Below, piece after piece: positions 34,727-41,693 of a stretch of DNA of 48,812 nucleotides. The notes beneath the pieces were generated by a model. The model had not been told where the DNA came from. It did no database searches and worked only from the letters and a program-made list of their open reading frames with translations. The stretch is from UBA3537 sp965658025. GTDB lineage: Bacteria > Bacteroidota > Bacteroidia > Flavobacteriales > Flavobacteriaceae. Location: positions 1 through 48,812 of the forward strand of contig CBFHQL010000013.1 in NCBI GenBank assembly GCA_965658025.1. Reading direction: 5' to 3'. The translations under genes were made by a program, and so were the position numbers. How positions within the stretch are numbered: the stretch's first letter is position 1; the number at the start of each line of letters is the position of its first letter.

Positions 34727-35195
34727 ACAGCTTTTAGAAAAATACGATTTAGGCGAAACTTCCCTTGCGGAAGAAGCCACACTTGCTTCGTTTTTTAGTC
34801 AAAATGAAGTGCCAGAACATCTTTTGCATTATCAAACGTTATTCAGCTATTTTTCTGATGCAAAACACCAAAAATTTACCCCTGAAGTAAAGATTACTAA
34901 ACGTGTATTTAGATTTAGAAACTTATCCATTGCTGCGTCAGTGGTCGTCATGATAGGGCTTCTTTTGAATTACAACTCTGGAGTACAAAATAATCATTTT
35001 ACAGATGAAGAAATTTTTGCTTACGACCAAACAAAAACAGCATTGGAAATGCTTTCTAATAATTTTAATAAAGGAACATCTCAACTTAAAACCTTAGATG
35101 TTTTTTCAACCGCATTGCAAAAAGGAGAGCAAAACATCACTTTCCTCAACGCATTTAATACAACAACCAATAAAATTTTTAAAATAAACAAGTAA
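34707..35195 (+). CDS. Putative membrane anti-sigma factor
   Basis: A 162-residue single-pass membrane protein. The cytoplasmic helical part is residues 1-68 (MELHHIEQLLEKYDLGETSL; the LLxxYxxGE(T/L)S pattern is common in Bacteroidota anti-sigma-like proteins). One transmembrane helix follows at about 72-88 (NLSIAASVVVMIGLLLNY), then a periplasmic part of about 70 residues. No zinc-binding HxxxCxxC motif is present. Position, overlap with the sigma gene and topology support an anti-sigma role; direct sequence evidence is weak. Confidence 0.75.
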   Translation: MELHHIEQLLEKYDLGETSLAEEATLASFFSQNEVPEHLLHYQTLFSYFSDAKHQKFTPEVKITKRVFRFRNLSIAASVVVMIGLLLNYNSGVQNNHFTDEEIFAYDQTKTALEMLSNNFNKGTSQLKTLDVFSTALQKGEQNITFLNAFNTTTNKIFKINK

Positions 35196-35204
35196 ATTCA
35201 AACC

Positions 35205-35765
35205 ATGAAAAATCTAGTAATTATCTTAATTTTTGCCATTGCACCAATGGCATTCGCACAAAGTCTTTTTGAAAAATATGAAGACATGGACAACGTCACT
35301 TCAGTAGTTGTGAACCAAAAAATGTTTGGTATGCTTGCTGAAATGCAAATCAAAACAAATGATCCAGAAGCTGATGCTTTTTTGGAACAAGTAAAAACCT
35401 TGAATAACCTAACTGTTTATTCTACAGATGACTTAAACGTTTCCAAATCCATAATTGATGATGTTAATCGTTATGTCAAAAAATCATCTTTAGAAGAACT
35501 GATGCGCATCAAAGATGGCGACCAAAACATTAAGTTCTACGTCCTTTCAGGCCGCGACGAAAATCATGTTTCTGAGCTGCTTATGTTGGTGAGTGGACTT
35601 TCAAAAGCTATGGAAGAACAAGATATTAAAGTCGGAGGGGAGCAACGCATCATCGAAACGGTGTTGCTTTCGCTAACCGGAGATATCGACTTGCGTAATG
35701 TCTCAAAACTTACATCACAACTTAATGTTCCTGGTGGGGATCAATTGAAAAAAGCATCTAAATAA
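35205..35765 (+). CDS. DUF4252 protein (soluble, exported)
   Basis: A 186-residue exported protein with signal peptide (residues 1-18, ending MAFAQ). The body fits DUF4252: SLFEKYEDMDNVTSVVVNQK at the start, an internal NLTVYSTDD strand, a helical segment YVKKSSLEELMRIKDGDQNI and the strand YVLSGRDENHVSELLMLVSG. DUF4252 proteins often accompany ECF sigma genes in Bacteroidota; their function is unknown. It is the third gene of the sigma operon and a paralogue of the next gene. Confidence 0.85.
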   Translation: MKNLVIILIFAIAPMAFAQSLFEKYEDMDNVTSVVVNQKMFGMLAEMQIKTNDPEADAFLEQVKTLNNLTVYSTDDLNVSKSIIDDVNRYVKKSSLEELMRIKDGDQNIKFYVLSGRDENHVSELLMLVSGLSKAMEEQDIKVGGEQRIIETVLLSLTGDIDLRNVSKLTSQLNVPGGDQLKKASK

Positions 35766-35771
35766 TAAAAT

Positions 35772-36314
35772 ATGAAGCTACCAAAATCTTTTTTACTTTT
35801 TGTTTTAGCATTCACCTGTTTTGTCAGTTGTAATGCGAAGCCAACTTTGCAGACCTACTTTGTGGATCATCAAGAAACACCTAATTTTATATCGATGGAT
35901 GTTCCCATTTCTTTTTTGGGCGCCGATGATATCCAAATGACTGAAACACAACGTCAGGCCATCAATTCAATCGATAAATTAAATATGTTGGGCTACAGCT
36001 TAAAATCTGGAAATATTGATGTTTTTAATACTGAAATTGACAACGTAAAAGCACTTTTAAAAGACAAACGCTACAACGAACTTTTTCGTCTTGGAAATCA
36101 AAAAGATGGTAAAGTGAAAATTTCTTATATCGGTGATGACGATGCGATAGATGAGCTGGTTGTTTTTGGCCAATCCAACTCCTATGGATTTGCTATTATT
36201 CGTGTCCTGGGCGATGATATGGACGTTTCCAAAATTATGGAATTAGGTCCAATCATCAATAAACTGGATACCAAAGACATGAATGTTGAAGGGTTTATGG
36301 ATTTTATGTTATAA
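35772..36314 (+). CDS. DUF4252 lipoprotein
   Basis: A 180-residue lipoprotein: the signal ends in lipobox CFVSCNAKP (Cys near residue 20). The remainder is a second DUF4252-type domain (ISMDVPISFLG, INSIDKLNMLGY, IDELVVFGQSNSYGFAIIRV). It lies 6 nt after its paralogue, and the two may work together at the envelope. A strong terminator follows. Confidence 0.82.
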   Translation: MKLPKSFLLFVLAFTCFVSCNAKPTLQTYFVDHQETPNFISMDVPISFLGADDIQMTETQRQAINSIDKLNMLGYSLKSGNIDVFNTEIDNVKALLKDKRYNELFRLGNQKDGKVKISYIGDDDAIDELVVFGQSNSYGFAIIRVLGDDMDVSKIMELGPIINKLDTKDMNVEGFMDFML

Positions 36315-36327
36315 ACCCCACGTACAA

Positions 36328-36356
36328 AAAAAATGCCCTAATTCAGGGCATTTTTT
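36328..36356. terminator. Bidirectional terminator between DUF4252 and purB
   Basis: AAAAAATGCCCT pairs perfectly with AGGGCATTTTTT around a 5-nt loop. Flanking A and T runs let it serve both the plus-strand sigma operon and the minus-strand purB, whose stop codon overlaps the T run. Confidence 0.92.
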
Positions 36357-37698
36357 ATATCCCTGTATAATTGGTTGGCGTAATTTTTTTCAATTCCTCT
36401 TTGATGGACGTATCCACATCAAGAGTTTCAATAAATTCAGCGATAGAATTTTGAGTAATAGCCGCATTAGTACGTGTGAGCCCTTTGAGCGCTTCATACG
36501 CATTAGGATAGCCCTCACGTCTCAAAATAGTTTGCACCGCTTCGGCAACCACGGCCCAGTTGTGTTCCAAATCTGAAGCAATTTTTTCTTCGTTGAGCAA
36601 GAGTTTATTCAATCCTTTAAGCGTCGATTTAAAGGCGATAAGCGTATGTGCAAAAGGCACACCAACATTACGCAACACCGTGCTGTCGGTTAGGTCGCGT
36701 TGCAATCTCGAAGTGGGTAATTTTGCAGCAAGGTGTTCAAAGAGTGCATTTGCAATACCGAGATTCCCTTCGCTGTTTTCAAAATCGATTGGATTAACTT
36801 TATGCGGCATAGCCGAACTGCCAACCTCTCCTTTTTTGATTTTTTGTTTAAAATAATCCATGGATATGTAAGTCCAAAAATCTCGATTCATATCAATTAG
36901 GATGGTATTGATACGCTTTAAAGCATCAAAAAGCGCTGCAGCATGGTCGTAATGCTCAATTTGTGTGGTCGGAAATGAGTGATGAAGCCCCAATTGGTTG
37001 GTTATAAACGCAGTACCAAATGCTTTCCAATCGTGTTCTGGATAAGCCACATGATGGGCGTTGAAATTTCCTGTTGCTCCGCCAAATTTAGCCGCATTTG
37101 GGATGTTTTTTAAAGTACTTAGTTGTTCTTCCAAGCGCACTTTAAATACTTCAATTTCTTTGCCCAGTCGGGTAGGAGAAGCCGGTTGACCGTGTGTTCT
37201 GGCCAATAAAGGTACATCCTTCCACTCCTCAATAAATCCTTTTAGAGTGTTTATAAGTGTTTCAATTTCAGGAAGATACACATTTGTTGTTGCATCTTTA
37301 ATGCTTAGCGGTATGGCTGTATTGTTGATGTCCTGTGAGGTGAGCCCAAAGTGAATAAATTCTTTGTATGCACTCAAGTTTAAAGCGTCAAATTTTTCTT
37401 TGATAAAATATTCAACCGCTTTAACGTCGTGGTTCGTGATTCTTTCAATTTCTTTTATGGCTTTTGCATCAGCAGCTGAAAAGTTTTTATAGATGGAACG
37501 TAATTCTGGGAACAATTGCTTATCAAAATTTTTCAACTGAGGTAGAGGAATTGCACATAATGCAATAAAATATTCGATTTCGACCAAAACGCGGTACTTA
37601 ATGAGTGCTTCTTCAGAAAAATACGCTGCAAGTTCGTTAGATTTTGATCGGTAGCGTCCGTCAATTGGCGAGATGGCATTAAGTGGTGTGAGCGACAT
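36355..37698 (-). CDS. purB: Adenylosuccinate lyase
   Basis: A 447-residue fumarase/aspartase-superfamily enzyme acting twice in purine synthesis (SAICAR to AICAR, adenylosuccinate to AMP). The signature GSSAMPHKVNPIDFENSEGN is near residues 290-310, with the upstream motifs TSQDINNTA and ARTHGQPASPTRLGKE. Length matches E. coli PurB (456). It has a well-spaced promoter and the bidirectional terminator at its end. Confidence 0.96.
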   Translation of the reverse strand: MSLTPLNAISPIDGRYRSKSNELAAYFSEEALIKYRVLVEIEYFIALCAIPLPQLKNFDKQLFPELRSIYKNFSAADAKAIKEIERITNHDVKAVEYFIKEKFDALNLSAYKEFIHFGLTSQDINNTAIPLSIKDATTNVYLPEIETLINTLKGFIEEWKDVPLLARTHGQPASPTRLGKEIEVFKVRLEEQLSTLKNIPNAAKFGGATGNFNAHHVAYPEHDWKAFGTAFITNQLGLHHSFPTTQIEHYDHAAALFDALKRINTILIDMNRDFWTYISMDYFKQKIKKGEVGSSAMPHKVNPIDFENSEGNLGIANALFEHLAAKLPTSRLQRDLTDSTVLRNVGVPFAHTLIAFKSTLKGLNKLLLNEEKIASDLEHNWAVVAEAVQTILRREGYPNAYEALKGLTRTNAAITQNSIAEFIETLDVDTSIKEELKKITPTNYTGI

Positions 37699-37717
37699 AC
37701 GTTGCGATTTAAAAATG

Positions 37718-37749
37718 CAAAGATATCACTTTTCGTTCTAAGATTTCAA
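37718..37749 (-). promoter_or_regulatory. Promoter of purB
   Basis: Minus-strand TTG (37747-37749), 21 nt, TATCTTTG (37718-37725), an exact TAnnTTTG. The -7 element lies 19 nt before the ATG. Confidence 0.65.
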
Positions 37750-37753
37750 TTTG

Positions 37754-37786
37754 TTGGAAAGATGATGAGATTAATTCCTATTTTTG
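37754..37786 (+). promoter_or_regulatory. Promoter of the glycosyltransferase gene at 37794
   Basis: TTG (37754-37756), 22 nt, TATTTTTG (37779-37786). The ATG begins only 7 nt after the -7 element, so the transcript would have almost no leader. Confidence 0.5.
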
Positions 37787-37793
37787 AATCGTT

Positions 37794-39038
37794 ATGATAA
37801 AATCACCCATTGTTTTTTTTATTGGTTTTGTGTTTCCTGAGCCAAACTCATCGGCTGCAGGCGTTCGAATCCTACAATTGATTCGTTTGTTTAAAGCGCA
37901 AGGCTATGCTGTTGTTTTTGGCTCAGCATCAAAGCGTTCCGAACATTCTTTTGATTTAAAATCTATTGGCGTTCAAGAAGAAAACCTACTGCTTAACGAT
38001 CTTAGTTTTGATGATTTTGTACAAAAATTAAACCCAAATATTGTTGTGTTCGATCGGTTTATGACCGAAGAGCAATTTGGTTGGCGCGTTGCAAAGCAAT
38101 GTCCCAAAGCTATTCGAATTTTGGATACTGAAGATCTTCATTTTTTGCGCAAAGCACGTCAACAAAACCAAACCCTAAATTCTAATTTTTCGAAAGAATT
38201 TTTAAAAACTGATGTTGCCAAAAGAGAATTGGCGAGTATTTATCGATCTGATTTGTCATTGATTATCTCAGAAGTTGAAATGGAAATTTTAGAAAAAGAA
38301 TTACACCTTGACCCTTCTTTACTATTGTATATCCCTTTTCTTTTGGATGACAATTCACTTTTAAACAAATCCGAATTGCCCTCTTTTGAACAGCGCAACG
38401 ATTTTGTTTTTGTGGGCAATTTTATTCATCCTCCAAATGCTGATGCGGTTCTATTTCTAAAAGAACAAATATGGCCAAAGTTGCGTCAAAAGTTACCCCA
38501 TAGCACCTTACACATCTATGGTGCTTATCCGAAGCCCAAACATCTTAATCTTCAAGACAAAAAGCATAATTTTTTTGTTCATGGTTTTGTAGAAGATATT
38601 GATGCAACACTTCAATCTGCACGAGTGTTATTGGCGCCACTTCAATTTGGTGCTGGGCTGAAGGGTAAAGTTATTGATGCTCTACGCAATGGTACGCCAT
38701 GCGTCCTATCTTCAGTAGCCGCTGAAGGTATTTTTAATGTAGAAGATCAGCATAGTTTTGTTTGTGACGATCCAGCAATTTTCGTTGAAAAATCAATTAA
38801 ATTATACACTGATCAAGACTTGTGGACATCTGTTCAAAGCAAAGGATTTGAAACGCTCAAAAGGCGTTTTATGGAGCAACAATTTCGTACTATTTTGATG
38901 GATAAAATTGAGGAATTAAGCACTAAACTCGAAGCTCATCGACTTCAGAACTTTACAGGGATTTTGTTACAACACCACAGTATGCAAAGCACCAAATATT
39001 TTTCCAAATGGATCGAAGCCAAAAACAAAGGGCTTTAG
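37794..39038 (+). CDS. Glycosyltransferase, GT-B fold (family 4-like)
   Basis: A 414-residue cytoplasmic glycosyltransferase. The N-terminal acceptor domain begins PIVFFIGFVFPEPNSSAAGV and contains RILQLIRLFKAQGYAVVFGS. The C-terminal donor domain includes FVFVGNFIHPPNADAVLFL, LHIYGAYPKP and FVHGFVEDIDATLQSARVLL, and the nucleotide-sugar site FGAGLKGKVIDALRNGTP with SSVAAEGI. The sugar and acceptor are unknown. It is transcribed alone, apart from any obvious polysaccharide cluster. Its end overlaps the convergent small membrane protein gene by 4 nt. Confidence 0.88.
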   Translation: MIKSPIVFFIGFVFPEPNSSAAGVRILQLIRLFKAQGYAVVFGSASKRSEHSFDLKSIGVQEENLLLNDLSFDDFVQKLNPNIVVFDRFMTEEQFGWRVAKQCPKAIRILDTEDLHFLRKARQQNQTLNSNFSKEFLKTDVAKRELASIYRSDLSLIISEVEMEILEKELHLDPSLLLYIPFLLDDNSLLNKSELPSFEQRNDFVFVGNFIHPPNADAVLFLKEQIWPKLRQKLPHSTLHIYGAYPKPKHLNLQDKKHNFFVHGFVEDIDATLQSARVLLAPLQFGAGLKGKVIDALRNGTPCVLSSVAAEGIFNVEDQHSFVCDDPAIFVEKSIKLYTDQDLWTSVQSKGFETLKRRFMEQQFRTILMDKIEELSTKLEAHRLQNFTGILLQHHSMQSTKYFSKWIEAKNKGL

Positions 39039-39439
39039 CGCAACAATTTCGAGCCGAGCCACGCCATAGGGATGTATGCGAATCCTAAGTCAAGAATAGA
39101 AAACCATAATGGTCCAGGCACTTGAGTCGCCATAGAAATACCTCCGTACAGAAATACAAACGCCACAATATACCCAACTTTGGATTGGTTATTTCCTGAA
39201 ATTTTAACAGCCAGAACAGCACCCACTAAGGTTCCAAGGGCATGCGCCAAAAAGGGAAACAAAAAATGAATGGGTTTATACAAATGCATATTGGCTTTTA
39301 TACTTTCAACATTCGTCACATCTACGCCTTCAGGAGGGGGGATGATATATCCACTTATAAGTATAATAGTGAAGTTGACTACAGCACCAACAAAAATTCC
39401 ACCCAAAACTGCCAGACCGCTTTTTAAAAAAGGATGCAT
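39035..39439 (-). CDS. Small membrane protein of unknown function
   Basis: A 134-residue protein with four predicted transmembrane helices (about 6-30, 58-80, 86-104 and 110-130), starting MHPFLKSGLAVLGGIFVGAV. I do not recognise a family. Its first seven codons and upstream region are part of the 96-bp repeat that recurs on the far side of the toxin-antitoxin module, so the module has inserted immediately upstream of it. Confidence 0.65.
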   Translation of the reverse strand: MHPFLKSGLAVLGGIFVGAVVNFTIILISGYIIPPPEGVDVTNVESIKANMHLYKPIHFLFPFLAHALGTLVGAVLAVKISGNNQSKVGYIVAFVFLYGGISMATQVPGPLWFSILDLGFAYIPMAWLGSKLLR

Positions 39440-39517
39440 ATCTAATAATTTTTAAGATAAATATATAAAAAAATGCACACGGTTAGTATGTTCATACAGA
39501 TTGTTTGCATTATGGGG
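39422..39517. repeat. Direct repeat, left copy (A), flanking the toxin-antitoxin module
   Basis: A 96-bp segment about 90% identical to 40267-40357, with a 5-bp gap. It contains the first codons (MHPFLK) of the small membrane protein and the sequence upstream of them. The hairpin seen in copy B is degraded here: one arm reads GTTTGCATTAT instead of GTGTGCATTTT. Confidence 0.9.
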
Positions 39518-39535
39518 AAACGTGATTCTGTATAA

Positions 39536-39958
39536 TTATTTTTTTTCTAGAGATTTTAAAAATTCGTTTGCTGTCATTACGGGCAACAACGATTTCCTAA
39601 AGTCCTTTCCGTTTCTTGTTATTATTATTTCACATTCCGACTCTGTCGCACTGAAATATTGTAAAGCATCTTCAAAATCTTTTATTGAGGAATTCAATCC
39701 TTTCTCAATCGTTTGTTCATTCAGAGTGCATATTTTACAAATTATCTTGAATTTTCTAAGTTTTTCTCTTGCAATTTTTTCATTCTCAAATTTTAAAACA
39801 AAATAGTTTACCGTTGCAAAAGAAATTGGCGAAACAACCATTGTTAGCTTCTCTTTTTCAGCTAATGTTGCAATTTTAGCAATCGGTTCGTAATATGGTT
39901 TTCGCTCTCCTAAAAAGTCCAATACCACATTTGTGTCTATAAAAATCCTTCTACTCAT
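39536..39958 (-). CDS. PIN-domain toxin (VapC-like ribonuclease)
   Basis: A 140-residue PIN-domain protein, predicted to be the RNase toxin of a type II module. It starts MSRRIFIDTNVVLDFLGERK, which holds the first metal-binding Asp. The second acidic site lies in IKDFEDALQYFSA and the last in IITRNGKDFRKS. The ATG overlaps the antitoxin stop (ATGA), as expected of a coupled pair. RNA target unknown. The pair lies between two copies of a 90-bp repeat. Confidence 0.88.
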   Translation of the reverse strand: MSRRIFIDTNVVLDFLGERKPYYEPIAKIATLAEKEKLTMVVSPISFATVNYFVLKFENEKIAREKLRKFKIICKICTLNEQTIEKGLNSSIKDFEDALQYFSATESECEIIITRNGKDFRKSLLPVMTANEFLKSLEKK

Positions 39959-40203
39959 TTATGTTTTTTAACTAAATAATCAGAATATTCTTTTTTATAG
40001 TCCAAATTGGCTGGAATTTCAGTTCCGGTTGAGATGCTCTTCACAAATGGTGAAATTTCAAATTTAGAGATGTCTTTTTCGGAGGTTAGAGATTGTAAAT
40101 AAGCTTCTACAATTCGAGATAAACTCATTTTTTTATTTGAAGCATATGCTTTGGCTTTTTCAATAACCCTTTGATTAAGCTTTAATGTTAACTTTGTATC
40201 CAT
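39955..40203 (-). CDS. DUF6364-like ribbon-helix-helix antitoxin
   Basis: An 82-residue protein. The N-terminal part (MDTKLTLKLNQRVIEKAKAY, then KMSLSRIVEAYLQSL) fits a ribbon-helix-helix DNA-binding fold of the DUF6364 antitoxin type. The acidic/basic C-terminal tail (EIPANLDYKKEYSDYLVKK) would bind the PIN toxin. It precedes the toxin in the usual order and would repress the pair's promoter. Confidence 0.82.
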   Translation of the reverse strand: MDTKLTLKLNQRVIEKAKAYASNKKMSLSRIVEAYLQSLTSEKDISKFEISPFVKSISTGTEIPANLDYKKEYSDYLVKKHK

Positions 40204-40266
40204 AACAAACTATTTATACGTACAAATATAATAAAATTATCCGTATAATTTAACCCGCCAAATTGA

Positions 40267-40357
40267 TTTTAAAAAAGGATGCATATCAAATAATTTTATA
40301 AATATAAAAAAAATGCACACGGTTAGTATATTCATACATATTGTGTGCATTTTGGGG
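40267..40357. repeat. Direct repeat, right copy (B), flanking the toxin-antitoxin module
   Basis: A 91-bp near-copy of 39422-39517. It carries a stranded start of the small membrane protein (ATG CAT CCT TTT TTA AAA, MHPFLK) that runs out of homology after seven codons, and an intact hairpin. Start-to-start distance between copies is 845 bp. Confidence 0.9.
40306..40353 (-). terminator. Rho-independent terminator downstream of glsB, within repeat copy B
   Basis: Read on the minus strand, AAAATGCACAC pairs perfectly with GTGTGCATTTT (11 bp) around a 22-nt loop and is followed by T residues, 59 nt after the glsB stop. The equivalent hairpin in copy A is broken. Confidence 0.75.
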
Positions 40358-40411
40358 GTATAGCTATGGGGGTATAAACACTGTAAAAGTATTTAAGCTA
40401 CACCCTTTAGT

Positions 40412-40665
40412 TTATATTTTCTTTTTGAAAATTAAATTAAGAAGAAATAAAATGATAAGTGCGCCAACAGCTCCAGTGAGGATAGCGCCTACCCATCCAG
40501 AGCCCAAACTAACGCCGAGCTTTCCGAGTGACCAACTTCCTACAAAACTCTTCCAATAATACCAACAATGATATTACCAACAAGCCCTAAACTGCTGCCT
40601 TTAAAAATTGTGCTGCCTAGCCATCCTGCAATGGCTCCAATTACGATTGTACTGATGATTTCCAT
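40412..40665 (-). pseudogene. glsB: GlsB/YeaQ/YmgE stress-response membrane protein, frameshifted
   Basis: Transglycosylase-associated (GlsB/YeaQ/YmgE) family, about 83 residues when repaired. The first part reads MEIISTIVIGAIAGWLGSTI, then FKGSSLGLVGNIIVGIIG, and hits a stop at 40540-40542 (after GRVL). Two extra bases in the AGAG around 40548-40552 explain this. In the shifted frame the family sequence resumes as SFVGSWSLGKLGVSLGSGWV, then GAILTGAVGALIILFLLNLI, and ends FKKKI. Both halves fit the three-helix glycine-rich family, so the break is recent or a sequencing error. A terminator follows. Confidence 0.85.
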
Positions 40666-40841
40666 ATATTTTGATTTGAGTTATTTAAATCTTAATAAAA
40701 CCTTCCAAAAAAATGAATCTAAAAAACTGAAATCACATAAGCGTGAAGAGCTGGTTTTGTTCATAATTTTGGGGGTTATGTAATTCAAATATATAAAAAA
40801 ATTATTAATTCATAAATTTTTCCAAAAAAAATAAAAAATTC

Positions 40842-41609
40842 CTAACGATTGCGGCTTAAAATTTTATATTCTTCATAGCACTCACTAATGGCGTCTAAGA
40901 TTTGAAGATCATTGGCCGTCCTTATAAAGTCATCAGAGTAGTTACATTCGCTAATGAGCAAGTCTAAATCTACTTTATCAACTTGCAACAGCGCGGTGAG
41001 CATTTCACGATCAAAACGCGAAGCAAGAATGGTACGAATTTCGTCCTGTTTTTTCATTTTGCGCAGTTTTCTCATCTCACGTGGTTTTTTGCCAAATATA
41101 TTGTAGAGAAAATCTGCAGGGTTAAAAATAGCGCCCAAAACCTTTGTAACCATTGTAGGCGAACTAGGGCTAGATTCGTAGCCCGTGTTGAGTCCAGAAA
41201 TACTGTAACGTACATTTTTTTGAATAGGCACTTGTTTAATGTCTACTTCTAAATAACCCGTTAATTTCAGTTTGTTTACAACAACTTCTTCTAAGGCAAG
41301 AGCAAGCTCGGTGAGTTCTATGGTGGTTTCGTTGCCAAAATTTATCCAATCGTTGGTAACGCGCACTTTTATGGATTTGAATCCAAGAAAAGACAAATGA
41401 AGTGTGTCATTGGCTTGGGCTCGAATTTCAAATTTACCATCACTATTGGTGGTGGTTCCGTACACTTGGTTTAAATTGACGATGTTTACATTTTCCATGG
41501 GTTCATCGTCGGCGGCATTGACAATTTTTCCTTTAACGTAGGCATTGTCTTGGCCGAAGCTAAGCATAGAAACCGCAAAAACGATGAACAGAAATAGGTA
41601 GTTTTTCAT
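40842..41609 (-). CDS. Carboxypeptidase-D-regulatory-like domain protein, exported
   Basis: A 255-residue exported protein. Signal peptide residues 1-19 (ending MLSFGQ) are followed by a CarboxypepD_reg-like Ig fold: YVKGKIVNAADDEPMENVNI, TTTNSDGKFEIRA, DTLHLSFLGFKSIKVRV. The rest (about 100-255) is helical and basic (FGKKPREMRKLRKMKKQDEI) with no motif I recognise. Such domains are often at the N-terminus of SusC-type receptors, but here there is no plug or barrel. Function unknown. A stretch of about 170 bp upstream of glsB and up to this gene's stop holds nothing I can identify. Confidence 0.8.
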   Translation of the reverse strand: MKNYLFLFIVFAVSMLSFGQDNAYVKGKIVNAADDEPMENVNIVNLNQVYGTTTNSDGKFEIRAQANDTLHLSFLGFKSIKVRVTNDWINFGNETTIELTELALALEEVVVNKLKLTGYLEVDIKQVPIQKNVRYSISGLNTGYESSPSSPTMVTKVLGAIFNPADFLYNIFGKKPREMRKLRKMKKQDEIRTILASRFDREMLTALLQVDKVDLDLLISECNYSDDFIRTANDLQILDAISECYEEYKILSRNR

Positions 41610-41693
41610 AGAAAATAAATCTGTATAAAAGTACTAAACTGAACCTATATAGCAAATATCAGCCCAAATTTTGTTTTAAAATTAACAAATCCT

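Noticed and set aside
39481..39517. Integron attC site in the repeat near the toxin-antitoxin genes
   Set aside because: The repeats form hairpins but I could not find paired R-box core sites, and no integrase is in the window.
40341..40783. Two plus-strand open frames in the region between the antitoxin and the CarboxypepD_reg-like gene
   Set aside because: They are antisense to the frameshifted glsB, whose minus-strand translation matches a known family on both sides of the break.
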